From Ruminococcus flavefaciens FD-1 (GTDB taxonomy: Bacteria > Bacillota > Clostridia > Oscillospirales > Ruminococcaceae): a DNA stretch of 64,000 nucleotides. Below the pieces are notes generated by a model that saw only the letters and a list, made by a program, of their open reading frames with translations, did no database searches and had not been told where the DNA came from. Below are positions 16,727-25,171 of this stretch, piece by piece (the first letter of the stretch is position 1; each line of letters begins with the position of its first letter). Made by a program: the position numbers and the translations under genes. Location of the stretch: the NCBI GenBank assembly GCA_000174895.1, contig ACOK01000102.1:1-64000 (forward strand), in the 5' to 3' direction.

Positions 16727-18051
16727 ATCTGATAACCGGCATAAGAAAAAAGATAGTTGACGGCCTTGCGAATAATACAAGTCTTGCTATACTTTCGCTG
16801 CTCATTGCGCTTATCGTGTGGTTCATGATATCCATGAGCCTTAATCCGTCCGAGCCGAAAACTCTCGATAAGATCCCCCTCAGCATCGATACCACAGGCA
16901 CATCAGTTGCGGATAACGGACTTTCTGTCTACGGATGTGATGTTCAGGAAGTTCAGATCAAGATCAAGGGAAGCAAGACCCAGATAAGAAATCTCAACAA
17001 GGATACCCTTGTGGCTTATGTGGATTTCTCAAACGTTGAAACTACAGGTCAGCGCACTCTCCCCATAAGAGTAAAGAGTATTTCAGGCATCGATTTCGAG
17101 CTTGAATCCGTAGTGCCTTCCACCGCTACCGTAAGCATTGATAAATTCGGAAGCAAGGAGATCGCAGTTACACCGAAGCTTACAAATGTAACATTTGCAG
17201 AGGGAAAAGTCCCAAGTGATTATATCTGCGAGCCGGCTACAGTCACTATACAGGGACCTTCAAAGCTTCTTGACAAGGTCGAGACCTGCTATGTCTATTC
17301 CGACTCGGAATTCCACGATAAGGATTCCTCATTCAACGTCCATGCGGACACAGTTCAGCTTTACTCAGCTGACGGCGTAGAGCTTGATCAGTCACAGCTT
17401 ACCTGTACTCCGTCAAGCTTTGAGATAACCGTACCTGTGCTGACTCAGAAAACGGTAAAGCCGATAGTCCAGATAATCAATGCTCCCGAGAATTTCGACA
17501 AGAGTTCCCTCAAGCTGAAAATGTCGCCTGATACTCTTGTGATAGCTTCAAACAATGCCAATGCGGAGATATCCGATACCTTTGAGGTACAGAAGATAAA
17601 TCTCAGCGATTTTGATCTTGGCTATTCGCAGGAATTCGATATAAGCGAACGTCTCAGCGAGGCAGGAATGGTAAATCTTTCGGGTGCTGACAGCGTAACA
17701 GTAAGTCTTGATGACAGCAGTCTTGCACGTAAGGAGATAACTCTTGATGCGGAGAATATCCACATCAGCAATGTCCCCAATGACAACTACGATTACAAGA
17801 TTCTGAACCAGAAGCTTACAATAACCGTAATAGGCCCTGCGGAGGTCGTTGACGTAATGACGCCTTCCGATTTCGTAGCGGACGCCAGCCTGCTGAATAT
17901 GGACAGTTCAATTCACCGCCTCAGCTTCGATGCAGTGATAACCTGTACATCCAGCGATAAAGTGTGGTCAGTGACAAAGGCGAAAATATCGATCCAGAAA
18001 GTCCCGAAGACCGAAGATTCTTCCTCAAGCAGGATCACCGAAAATGAATAA
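16723..18051 (+). CDS. cdaR: CdaR, YbbR-domain regulator of CdaA
   Basis: This 442-residue protein has one N-terminal membrane helix (about 17-37) and an extracellular part built of YbbR repeats, each with the pattern V.I.G....L..V....VD (for example PSTATVSIDKFGSKEIAV and ATVTIQGPSKLLDKVE). In Bacillus and Listeria CdaR binds CdaA and modulates c-di-AMP production. Four repeats appear to be present (about 50-135, 140-235, 240-325, 330-430). The C-terminal tail is Ser-rich. Its start overlaps the cdaA stop. Confidence 0.92.
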   Translation: MNLITGIRKKIVDGLANNTSLAILSLLIALIVWFMISMSLNPSEPKTLDKIPLSIDTTGTSVADNGLSVYGCDVQEVQIKIKGSKTQIRNLNKDTLVAYVDFSNVETTGQRTLPIRVKSISGIDFELESVVPSTATVSIDKFGSKEIAVTPKLTNVTFAEGKVPSDYICEPATVTIQGPSKLLDKVETCYVYSDSEFHDKDSSFNVHADTVQLYSADGVELDQSQLTCTPSSFEITVPVLTQKTVKPIVQIINAPENFDKSSLKLKMSPDTLVIASNNANAEISDTFEVQKINLSDFDLGYSQEFDISERLSEAGMVNLSGADSVTVSLDDSSLARKEITLDAENIHISNVPNDNYDYKILNQKLTITVIGPAEVVDVMTPSDFVADASLLNMDSSIHRLSFDAVITCTSSDKVWSVTKAKISIQKVPKTEDSSSSRITENE

Positions 18052-18073
18052 TAAGCAAGGGCACTCATAACTG

Positions 18074-18344
18074 TGGTGCTCGTATAGCAACTTTATATGT
18101 ATTTATCGGGGAAAACCTTTCTGAGGAAAGGTTCTTCCCCGAACCCCTTTCCAAAGACTTTTAATAGAATTTTGCCCCCATATAGGGCGCACCTGAAAAA
18201 ATGATAAATTCAAACTTATCTGGTGTGCGCCCTATATGGGGGCAAAATTAATACTGAAAGTTTTAGGAAGGGAGTTTGAGGGAGAACCCTTTTTCAAAAG
18301 GGTTTCCCTCAATAGACACGTGTAAAAACTTCTGTAAGAGTACC
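18074..18344 (+). repeat. type E element with 24-bp-arm central palindrome, copy 1
   Basis: The order is: hairpin GGGGAAAACCTTT/AAAGGTTCTTCCCC, a central palindrome with arms ATTTTGCCCCCATATAGGGC and its exact complement, then hairpin GAGGGAGAACCC/GGGTTTCCCTC. Copy 2, inverted, is at 46207-46421; a fragment is at about 38595-38675. Arm sequences differ between copies but remain complementary within each. Position suggests it may also end cdaR transcription. No gene is seen between 18052 and 18384. Confidence 0.85.
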
Positions 18345-18384
18345 GAGGTTAAGACAGTCCGTTAAATGTTTATATGGTATGTTA

Positions 18385-19347
18385 TTACGGCAAAGCTGCT
18401 ATGAGATTGATCATCTCGAACAGATACATTCCCAGCATGGTGATACCAAGTGCCACACCAAGTTTTATCAGGGTTATGACGATCATGTTGGTGGGATTGA
18501 TGCCGCCCATTGACGCCAGTTTTTGTGCCATGAAATTGCCGCCTGCCGTCTTTACTCTTTTCAGCGAGCGGACGATATACTTGAAATAAATCCGGTTTCC
18601 GAAAAAGCAGAACAACAGCCTTACGAAGAAATCCGCAGCACTGCATATTATGCTCAGCTTTTCAAGAGTTGCTGTATTGTCTTCGACAAAGTGATAAAGA
18701 GAAGTTTCTTCGAGCAGTGTCCCCGAATCTGCCAGATATATGAGCGCCTCGGGGATGGCGAAGAGAATGCTGAGGAATACCGCCAGCATTGCCCAGCCCC
18801 ACATTTTGCGGTTTGCGAAAAACAGCGACGGGAAAAGGCAGGTCACATTAAAGGAAAGCTTTGAGCCCAGATCCTTCATTTTTTTGAATACAGGCAGATA
18901 ATAGATAGTGTTTGTCTTGACGAAATCGGATACTTCCTTAACTGTAGCGCCGCCCAGATCCTCATCGGGATCAAATCCGAGGTAGGGCTTGACTTCCGCA
19001 AATTCATCATCGAACAATCCTGAGAATGGTTCCTGTATATTATCGTTTTCGTTCTTATCCGCTGTCGGTTCGCTCTTTTCTGTAAGAGTATTTCCGCAGC
19101 GCACACATTTTTCCTCTCCCTTATAATTAGGGAAACCGCAGATAGGGCACTTGACGAATTCGGGGACGTTTAATTTTTTGCGTTCCCATTTTTTGCCTGA
19201 GAAGTGATAATCCTCGTTGGCGCATTTGCCTGCGCTTTTATAACATTCACGGTGATGAGGCGAGCCGCAGTCGGGACAAACGACAACATCGTCGTCCTCT
19301 GTAAACACATTGCCGCAGGCAGCGCATTTCTCTCCGATATAGTTCAT
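18385..19347 (-). CDS. prokaryotic RING finger / zinc-ribbon DUF2628-type membrane protein
   Basis: The 320-residue protein starts at 19347 after GGAGGAG. Residues 5-45 form a Prok-RING_1 pattern: CAACGNVF, CPDCGSPHHRECY, then a last Cys and His (CANEDYH). A second zinc ribbon CPICGFPNYKGEEKCVRCG follows at about 63-83. After an acidic linker, the C-terminal half has three to four membrane segments, with a DUF2628-like entry (LPVFKKMKDLGSKLSFN). Prokaryotic RING proteins are thought to mediate protein contacts at the membrane; activity as a ubiquitin ligase is not implied. It is a single gene convergent with cdaR. Confidence 0.8.
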   Translation of the reverse strand: MNYIGEKCAACGNVFTEDDDVVVCPDCGSPHHRECYKSAGKCANEDYHFSGKKWERKKLNVPEFVKCPICGFPNYKGEEKCVRCGNTLTEKSEPTADKNENDNIQEPFSGLFDDEFAEVKPYLGFDPDEDLGGATVKEVSDFVKTNTIYYLPVFKKMKDLGSKLSFNVTCLFPSLFFANRKMWGWAMLAVFLSILFAIPEALIYLADSGTLLEETSLYHFVEDNTATLEKLSIICSAADFFVRLLFCFFGNRIYFKYIVRSLKRVKTAGGNFMAQKLASMGGINPTNMIVITLIKLGVALGITMLGMYLFEMINLIAALP

Positions 19348-19493
19348 TCTATCTCCTCCATTGAGTTGCATTCCCTGAGAATGTCAGGGCAGTCAGAGTA
19401 CATATATATTTATTATACCACTTATCAGTGTATAAAATCAAGTATTTTCTTGCTGTTGCCACGGAAATCAATTTTGTTTATTAAATAATATAT

Positions 19494-19556
19494 TGTAGGG
19501 GCTGCCTTTGGCAGTCCTTGCAATAATCAGGAGGGCCGCCGAAGGCAGCCCCTACA
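19494..19556 (+). repeat. 63-bp inverted-repeat element with TGTAGGGG ends
   Basis: The ends TGTAGGGGCTGCCTT and AAGGCAGCCCCTACA are exact complements. An inner GGCAGTCC/GGGCCGCC pair is imperfect. It lies between two divergent genes. Confidence 0.75.
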
Positions 19557-19692
19557 AAAATCATTCGTAACATGACATTTTATTTTGAAAATTGATTTGC
19601 GTGTGCTGTTGCTGATGTAAAATAAAACTCTTTACTTTTTTTATATAATGTGGTAAAATAAAGGCAACAATGATGTAAGAAAGGATGAACTC

Positions 19693-20865
19693 ATGATCCA
19701 GAATAATATATATACTCAGACGCCCTATGGGACTATCCCGGATGAAAACGCCGTTCCTGCCGCTCAGCCCGAAGCTGAGGAAACTGAGGAAACAGCGAAA
19801 AGACGCAGGGACCCTTTCGATAATCCCACGGAATACCATAACTTCAGGGACGATTATTCAAAGATCCTCCCATGGATAAAAATGAAGGATTACAAGATAC
19901 CCCTTGTGCCTGCCCGTGCGGAAAGGAATATGCTGAAACGTCAGTACAGCATAGCCGGCGTTTGTATGCTCCTGCATTTCTTCACTTCACAGCTGTTCAT
20001 TACAGTCGTCATGGTCATAATAGAGAAGCTGATAGGCCTTATTTCTGGCAATGACAACTCGGCGATGATAAATGATTATATGTCGCAGAGTTCCATCCTC
20101 TCGGGACTGAATATGATAACCTTCGTGCTGGCGAATTCGCTGTTTGCGATGGTGGGGCTGAACTGGTCGAAGACAAAAACGCCGTCGCTTTTCGTCACGA
20201 GGAATTATAATGTGCGGTATGCAGTCGAATACTGCATTATCGGACTGGCGCTGTGGACTATCGCAAGCTTTACGTCATCGGGCATAGAGGAGATAATCAA
20301 TCAGTTCGGATATTCCACTATCCCCGAGGGCATGGAGGACGAAACGGTAACAGGTCTCGGCATGGCGGTCGATGCGATATACAGCTGTATAATGGCACCT
20401 GTAACTGAGGAGATATTCTTCAGGGGAATGCTGCTGAGAGTGCTGTCAAAGGCAAATCAGAGGTTCGCAGTTGTGGCTACAGCGGTATTCTTCGGACTCA
20501 CTCACGGCAATGTTCCGCAGTTCGTGCTGACCTTCCTTCTCGGACTTTTCCTCGCCCACATCACACTGAAGCATGATTCCATAATCCCTGCGATAGTGGT
20601 GCATATGTTCCTTAATACATTTGTGACAGTGACCTCATATCTGCCGGAATCATCCATAGCGGACGGCATACTGAACATGGTGCTTGTTGCTTCGCTTCTT
20701 GTGGGACTTGTACTCCTTGTGATATACAGAAGGACGGACAGGATACCGTCAACAACTCCTGCACAGGCAAGGCGTGGAATAGCCGTAGCAAAGACGTCAC
20801 CTGCGTTTGTGGCATCTGCTCTGATAATGGCAGCTGTCATGGTAGTAATGATATTACTGAGCTGA
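19693..20865 (+). CDS. CPBP (CAAX/Abi-type) intramembrane metalloprotease
   Basis: This 390-residue protein has a charged cytoplasmic N-terminus of about 90 residues, then about eight membrane segments. The family signature is clear: EEIFFRGMLLR at 239-249, FFGLTHGN near 275 and a third motif HMFLNTF near 312. These glutamate and histidine residues bind the catalytic metal. Bacterial members process or protect against peptides such as bacteriocins; the substrate is unknown here. The start has AAAGGATG about eight bases upstream. Confidence 0.88.
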   Translation: MIQNNIYTQTPYGTIPDENAVPAAQPEAEETEETAKRRRDPFDNPTEYHNFRDDYSKILPWIKMKDYKIPLVPARAERNMLKRQYSIAGVCMLLHFFTSQLFITVVMVIIEKLIGLISGNDNSAMINDYMSQSSILSGLNMITFVLANSLFAMVGLNWSKTKTPSLFVTRNYNVRYAVEYCIIGLALWTIASFTSSGIEEIINQFGYSTIPEGMEDETVTGLGMAVDAIYSCIMAPVTEEIFFRGMLLRVLSKANQRFAVVATAVFFGLTHGNVPQFVLTFLLGLFLAHITLKHDSIIPAIVVHMFLNTFVTVTSYLPESSIADGILNMVLVASLLVGLVLLVIYRRTDRIPSTTPAQARRGIAVAKTSPAFVASALIMAAVMVVMILLS

Positions 20866-20915
20866 TATCGGTAAAATGCACAAGAGAAGAATACTTTAAT
20901 TGTGCAATCACACAA

Positions 20916-21139
20916 AGTTAAACCCGGGTAGAAAAAACTGATCCCTTTTCTGACATTTATATTACAGAAGCATCTTTTTAAAGGGGAAAAGGCTTTTACT
21001 GCTCGGGTTTTGTGACCGACCCCGAACAGTATACATCGGCACGGTAAATACCTCCTCCAGGCCGTGCCGATAAAATCGCAGATAATTGAATTTTATAGAT
21101 TCAGGGGATAGGGGCAGTAACAGACTGCCCCACTTTTTT
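20916..21139 (+). ncRNA. candidate structured RNA or 3' UTR with alternative pairings and a strong terminator
   Basis: AACCCGGGTAG (about 20921-20931) can pair with CTGCTCGGGTT (21000-21009), enclosing CCCTTT/AAAGGG and TTCTG/CAGAA stems. The same CTGCTCGGG can instead pair with CCCCGAACAG (about 21020-21029). A strong hairpin ATCGGCACGG/CCGTGCCGAT follows (about 21034-21071), with CCTCC in its loop. A terminator GGGGCAG/CTGCCCC plus seven T residues ends the unit (21112-21139). It could be the CPBP gene's 3' end or an independent RNA. No known RNA family was recognised and the promoter is unclear. Confidence 0.45.
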
Positions 21140-21445
21140 TGCCGCCGAGCTGACGGCCGCTGAGCGAGCGCCCGCCATTTACCGTCCTCCGATCTGTCGA
21201 AAAAATATCGGGACGTCGTGGACGCCGTCCCCTACAAAATTCGTTCACGCAGAATAGCCGTATGTAGGGGCGCACAGTGTGCGCCCTCATTGCATTGTGA
21301 GAATAAAACATGGATTATACCATGTAGGGGCCGCCTTTGGCGGTCCTTCGCTCTGACGAAAAAACGGGACGTCGAGGACGCCGTCCCCTACAAAAATCAT
21401 TCACGCAGAATAGCCGTATGTAGGGGCGCACAGTGTGCGCCCTCA
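21140..21445 (+). repeat. cluster of hairpin repeats upstream of htpG
   Basis: A partial type D hairpin (GCCGCTGAGCGAGC) is followed by CGTCCCCTACA ends, two GGCGCACAGTGTGCGCC hairpins and a GGCCGCCTTTGGCGGTCC hairpin. A block starting TTCACGCAGAATAGCCGTAT is repeated exactly, at about 21243 and 21399. Confidence 0.75.
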
Positions 21446-21547
21446 TAGTTTAAATAAAACTTAGATTTTCGGTCGAGCGGTCTCACCCATGAAATAATAT
21501 GTCTCAGGGACAAATATGAACAAATTGTAAACAATTCAAAGGCTGTA

Positions 21548-21576
21548 TTGACTTGAAGTGAGAAAAGATATATACT
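21548..21576 (+). promoter_or_regulatory. htpG promoter
   Basis: TTGACT (21548-21553) and TATACT (21571-21576), spacer 17, directly upstream of the CIRCE operator. Confidence 0.8.
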
Positions 21577-21580
21577 TTAA

Positions 21581-21607
21581 TTAGCACTCTAAGAGGTAGA
21601 GTGCTAA
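21581..21607 (+). promoter_or_regulatory. CIRCE operator (HrcA site) upstream of htpG
   Basis: TTAGCACTC-N9-GAGTGCTAA is a perfect match to the CIRCE consensus. It overlaps the expected transcription start, so HrcA should repress htpG until heat or protein stress. A second perfect copy lies upstream of hsp20. Confidence 0.96.
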
Positions 21608-21629
21608 TTTTACTATGGAGATGTTCTTT

Positions 21630-23534
21630 ATGGAAACCAAACAGTTCAAAGCAGAGTCCAAAAGACTTCTGGACATGATGATCAATTCAATATATACACA
21701 TAAGGAGATTTTCCTCCGAGAGCTTATCTCGAATGCCAGCGACGCTATCGACAAGCTCTACTTCAAGTCCCTGACAGACGATAAAGTGGGTCTGGGCAAG
21801 GACGATTTCGCTATATGGATAACTGCTGACAAGGACAGCCGTACTCTTAAAATAGCCGATAACGGTATCGGTATGACTGCTGAGGAGCTTGAAAACAACC
21901 TCGGTACCATCGCAAACAGCGGCTCGTTCAAGTTCAAGAATGAGAACAAGCTGGAGGAAGATAATCAGATAATCGGCCAGTTCGGTGTTGGCTTCTACTC
22001 GGCTTTCATGGTCGCTAAGAAGGTAACTGTTATATCAAAGGCTTACGGCAGCGACAAGGCTTATCAGTGGGAGTCCGAGGGCGCTGACGGATATACGATA
22101 TCAGAGGCTGAAAAGAAAAATGTGGGTACCGAGATAATCCTCGAACTCATGGAAGATACCGAAGATGAGAACTATACCGAATTCCTCGACGCTTACCGCA
22201 TAAAGGGACTTATCAAGAAGTATTCCGACTATATCCGCTTCCCCATCAAGATGGAGGTAACTCACAGCCGTCCGAAGGAGCAGTCCGAGGAAGACAAGGA
22301 AGCCAAGAAGCCGCTGGAGTATGAGGACTTCATCGAGGTCGAAACTCTCAACAGCATGGTTCCGCTTTGGAAAAAGAACAAGACCGAGCTAAAAGAGGAA
22401 GACTACAAGCATTTCTACACAGAGAAGTTCTTTGACTACAATGAGCCTCTGAAATATTCACACGTAAAGAATGAGGGTATGCCAAGCTATAACGCTCTGC
22501 TGTACATCCCGTCAAAGGCTCCCTTTGACTTCTATTCAAAGGAGTACGAAAAGGGTCTCCAGCTCTATTCAAACGGCATCCTCATCATGGATAAGTGCGC
22601 TGATCTTCTCCCTGACTATTTCAGCTTCGTTAAGGGACTTGTGGACAGCGAAGACCTGTCGCTGAACATTTCCCGTGAGATGCTCCAGCATGACAGACAG
22701 CTCAAAGTTATCGCAAAGAGCATCGAAAAGACAGTCAGCAACGAACTGAAAAAGATGCTCAAGAACGAGCGTGAGAAGTACGAAGAATTCTGGAACGCTT
22801 TCGGTTTACAGCTTAAATTCGGCGTTTACAGTGACTTTGGCATGAACAAGGACAAGCTCCAGGATCTCCTGCTGTTCACTTCATCAAAGGAGAAGAAGCT
22901 GGTAACTCTTGACGAATACGTTACAGGAATGCGTGAGGATCAGAAGTATATCTACTACGCAACAGGCGAAAGTGTGGCACGTATCGAACAGCTCCCACAG
23001 ACCGAGCTTGTAAAGGATAACGGCTTCGAGATACTCTACCTGACAGACAGCGTTGATGAATTCGCTGTAAAGGCTCTCCGCAGCTACAAGGAGAAGGAGT
23101 TCAAGTCTGTATCAGCTGATGATCTGGGACTTGAAAACACCGAGAAGAAGGAAGAGATCAAGGCTAAAGAGGAAGAAAACTCCGACCTTCTCAAGGATAT
23201 GGCATCTGCACTTGACGGCAAGGTAACAAAGGTCATCCTTTCACAGAGACTGAAGTCGCATCCTGTATGCCTGACAAGCGAGGGCGAGATATCACTGGAA
23301 ATGGAAAAGGTGCTCAACGCAATGCCTACCGACCAGAAGGTACACGCTCAGAGAGTGCTTGAGCTTAACCCCGAGCATGAGATATTCGGCAAGCTGAAGG
23401 CTCTCGGCGAAAGCGGCGACAAGGATACTCTCGGCAAGTACGCAAAGCTGCTCTACGATCAGGCACTCCTCATCGAAGGCATGAGCATTGAAGACCCTGT
23501 AGAATTCTCCAATCTCATCTGCGAACTCATGTAA
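21630..23534 (+). CDS. htpG: Hsp90-family chaperone HtpG
   Basis: The 634-residue chaperone has the N-terminal GHKL ATPase fold: [13 protein letters not shown], the ADP-binding NGIGM, and [13 protein letters not shown] are present in order within about residues 25-130. The middle domain carries [14 protein letters not shown] and the C-terminal dimerisation domain completes a normal length. ATG 21630 is preferred because GGAG lies nine bases upstream; the ATG at 21615 is only eight bases after CIRCE and has no ribosome site. Regulation by CIRCE is visible. The stop codon is immediately followed by a type D repeat. Confidence 0.97.
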   Translation: METKQFKAESKRLLDMMINSIYTHKEIFLRELISNASDAIDKLYFKSLTDDKVGLGKDDFAIWITADKDSRTLKIADNGIGMTAEELENNLGTIANSGSFKFKNENKLEEDNQIIGQFGVGFYSAFMVAKKVTVISKAYGSDKAYQWESEGADGYTISEAEKKNVGTEIILELMEDTEDENYTEFLDAYRIKGLIKKYSDYIRFPIKMEVTHSRPKEQSEEDKEAKKPLEYEDFIEVETLNSMVPLWKKNKTELKEEDYKHFYTEKFFDYNEPLKYSHVKNEGMPSYNALLYIPSKAPFDFYSKEYEKGLQLYSNGILIMDKCADLLPDYFSFVKGLVDSEDLSLNISREMLQHDRQLKVIAKSIEKTVSNELKKMLKNEREKYEEFWNAFGLQLKFGVYSDFGMNKDKLQDLLLFTSSKEKKLVTLDEYVTGMREDQKYIYYATGESVARIEQLPQTELVKDNGFEILYLTDSVDEFAVKALRSYKEKEFKSVSADDLGLENTEKKEEIKAKEEENSDLLKDMASALDGKVTKVILSQRLKSHPVCLTSEGEISLEMEKVLNAMPTDQKVHAQRVLELNPEHEIFGKLKALGESGDKDTLGKYAKLLYDQALLIEGMSIEDPVEFSNLICELM

Positions 23535-23745
23535 GCCGCTGAGCGAGCGGCGGCGCAATCACGATTCGCTCGTAAACTCGCTTACTCTGTACATTGAGCG
23601 TGATCTGCTTTCGCTCGCTGTAAGCTATCGCCAGCTTGATCACGATTCGGCCGCTGAGCGAGCGGCGGCGCAATCACGATTCGCTCGTAAACTCGTTTAC
23701 TCTGTACGTTGAGCGTGATCTGCTTTCGCTCAATGACACTTCTTG
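23535..23745 (-). repeat. two tandem type D repeats immediately after htpG
   Basis: Two copies begin GCCGCTGAGCGAGCGGC, at 23535 and about 23650. Both contain CACGATTCGCTCGTAAACTC and end near CACTTCTTG. The first begins at the base after the htpG stop codon. Confidence 0.85.
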
Positions 23746-23761
23746 TTTGAGTGATATATAT

Positions 23762-23957
23762 TTGTAGGGACGGCCATTGGCCGTCCTTTGCTTTTTCACG
23801 GATATTTTTTACGGTAAAATGTAGGGGCGCACATTGTGCGCCCTCAGAGTGTCAAAAAAGCTGATGTTTTTCTAAAATATGCGGGCGAGCGGAACTCGCC
23901 CCTACATAATTCAACGTAAAATAGCCGATTTGTAGGGGCGCTTTCCGAGCGCCCTTG
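23762..23957 (+). repeat. four hairpins with different stems
   Basis: Stems are GGACGGCCATTGGCCGTCC (23766), GGCGCACATTGTGCGCC (about 23824), GGGCGAGCGGAACTCGCCC (about 23882) and GGCGCTTTCCGAGCGCC (about 23935). Each carries TGTAGGG at its left end or CCCTACA at its right end. Confidence 0.8.
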
Positions 23958-24039
23958 ATATAACCGATCTCAAAAATGACTATTATGACAAACTGGGGTC
24001 ACACATTGTGTGCCCTTTTCGTACTATGATCCTCATGGC

Positions 24040-24074
24040 ATAAAAAAACACGGTTCAGATCTCTGAACCGTGTT
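24040..24074 (-). terminator. terminator of tRNA-Thr
   Basis: ACACGGTTCAGA/TCTGAACCGTGT forms a perfect stem with a run of T residues on the minus strand. It begins directly after the encoded CCA end. Confidence 0.85.
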
Positions 24075-24150
24075 TGGAGCTGATGATCGGACTTGAACCG
24101 ACGACCTACGCCTTACCAAGGCGTTGCGCTACCGACTGTGCCACATCAGC
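24075..24150 (-). tRNA. tRNA-Thr (GGT anticodon)
   Basis: Read on the minus strand, the acceptor GCTGATG pairs with CATCAGC, followed by T and an encoded CCA. The anticodon arm is ACGCC-TTGGTAA-GGCGT with anticodon GGT. The T arm has GGTTCAAGTCC. The D arm (GGCACAGTCGGTAGCGC) is slightly unusual in lacking the common GCTCAG sequence. Confidence 0.95.
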
Positions 24151-24163
24151 ACCAACAGTAAAT

Positions 24164-24192
24164 ATTATACAGCAAACGGGAAGAAATGTCAA
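24164..24192 (-). promoter_or_regulatory. tRNA-Thr promoter
   Basis: On the minus strand TTGACA (24187-24192) and TATAAT (24164-24169) with a 17-base spacer give a consensus promoter about 13 bases before the tRNA. Confidence 0.85.
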
Positions 24193-24234
24193 TAGGTAGA
24201 CTGATATATTTATGTTTTAACTATTGACTTCCCC

Positions 24235-24263
24235 TTGACAATCACGGTATATTGTGGTATCAT
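24235..24263 (+). promoter_or_regulatory. promoter of the tyrosine T-box operon
   Basis: TTGACA (24235-24240), 17-base spacer, TATCAT (24258-24263). Confidence 0.75.
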
Positions 24264-24274
24264 GAGAACATAAC

Positions 24275-24517
24275 AGAAAAGCGATGAACGGATAAAGCCT
24301 GTGCAGAGCCTGATACAGAGAGTTCCCGTGTGGTGTGAGGGAATGACGGCGCAGAGGAAATTACATTCGGGAGCTTCCGCATTGAATCAGCAGTAGGTGC
24401 GGACGGGTGTGCCCGTTACAGCAGTAAGAGGCCGGGCTTTTGTCTGGTGAAAATGGGTGGTACCACGAGTCGATTCGTCCCTGATGTTCCTTTGCGGAGT
24501 GTCAGGGGTTTTTTATT
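24275..24517 (+). promoter_or_regulatory. T-box riboswitch leader with UAC (Tyr) specifier
   Basis: The leader has stem I motifs (GCGATGAAC near 24280, CAGAGAG near 24316, GTGTGGTGTGAGG in the distal loop), a specifier loop GAAATTACATT with TAC at 24362-24364 followed by A, and the T-box ATGGGTGGTACCACG (24453-24467). The terminator stem is CCCTGA..TCAGGGG with TTTTTT (about 24478-24514). T after TGG in the T-box matches the A73 discriminator of tRNA-Tyr. The operon contains tyrS, so specifier and target agree. Confidence 0.93.
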
Positions 24518-24534
24518 GAAAGGTCGTGATAGAC

Positions 24535-24588
24535 ATGAAAACGCCCGACGTTTTCATTGCTTATGCAAAGTGTGGTGGATATAAGTGA
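24535..24588 (+). CDS. 17-codon leader ORF coupled to the kinase-like gene
   Basis: ATG 24535, with AAAGG 12 bases upstream, opens a reading frame MKTPDVFIAYAKCGGYK and stops at TGA 24586-24588. That stop overlaps the GTG start of the next gene as GTGA, the usual arrangement for translational coupling. Two tyrosine codons occur in it. Whether it is translated is not known; it may simply deliver ribosomes to the weak GTG start. Confidence 0.4.
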   Translation: MKTPDVFIAYAKCGGYK

Positions 24589-25151
24589 AGACATATACAA
24601 TTATCGGAGGCGTCAACGGTGTAGGCAAGAGCAGTCTCACAGGTGTTCTTGTGGGAAAGACTGATGATCTCGGAGTTATTATAGACACTGACAAGCTCAA
24701 TGCCGAATACGGCGGAGACCGTATCAAAGGCGGAAAAAAAGCCATAGAACTTATGGATAACTGCCTTGAAAAAGGTCTCAGCTTCACGCAGGAGACAACG
24801 CTTTCGGATGTGAGAACTCTTAAAACTATCCGCCGTGCCATCGAACTTGATTATCGTGTAAGGCTTTATTATATCGGAGTTAGTTCCTGTCAGGAAAGCC
24901 TTAGCCGTATTGAAAACAGAGTGCGAAAAGGCGGACATGATATCCCTGCTGAGGACGTAAAGCGGCGTTTTGAGAAGCGGTTTGATGACCTGATGGCGGT
25001 ACTTCCTTATTGCAGTGAGGCTGAATTCTGGGATAACGAAAACGGCTTTGTTAAGGTCGGCGAATACAGAAACGGAACGCTCACAGTCTATGACGGTATC
25101 GCTCCCGAATGGCTCAGAGAATTGAAACAATATCTTATTGAAAACAATTAA
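24585..25151 (+). CDS. P-loop kinase-like protein (zeta-toxin / AAA_33 type)
   Basis: The 188-residue protein has a Walker A motif GGVNGVGKSS at 8-17, an early strand VIIDTDKLNAE giving a catalytic-type Asp, and an Arg/Lys-rich lid region (RIENRVRKGGHDIPAEDVKRRF). This order matches zeta-toxin-like kinases, which phosphorylate small molecules such as UDP-GlcNAc, and their housekeeping relatives. No antitoxin is adjacent. It starts at GTG 24585 and is 20 bases upstream of tyrS, under the Tyr T-box. Control by tyrosine-tRNA charging suggests a link to amino-acid stress, but the substrate is unknown. Confidence 0.75.
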   Translation: MKTYTIIGGVNGVGKSSLTGVLVGKTDDLGVIIDTDKLNAEYGGDRIKGGKKAIELMDNCLEKGLSFTQETTLSDVRTLKTIRRAIELDYRVRLYYIGVSSCQESLSRIENRVRKGGHDIPAEDVKRRFEKRFDDLMAVLPYCSEAEFWDNENGFVKVGEYRNGTLTVYDGIAPEWLRELKQYLIENN

Positions 25152-25171
25152 TATAAAGGAGAATCTGAATT

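Noticed and set aside
21218-21448. Short frames in the intergenic repeats (also near 11761, 12042, 13572, 6879)
   Set aside because: They translate repeat sequence (Arg/Ser/Pro-rich, repeated words) and have no start signals.
24585-25151. Reading the kinase-like gene as a toxin of a toxin-antitoxin pair
   Set aside because: No antitoxin gene adjoins it and it shares a T-box with tyrS; a housekeeping or stress kinase is more likely.
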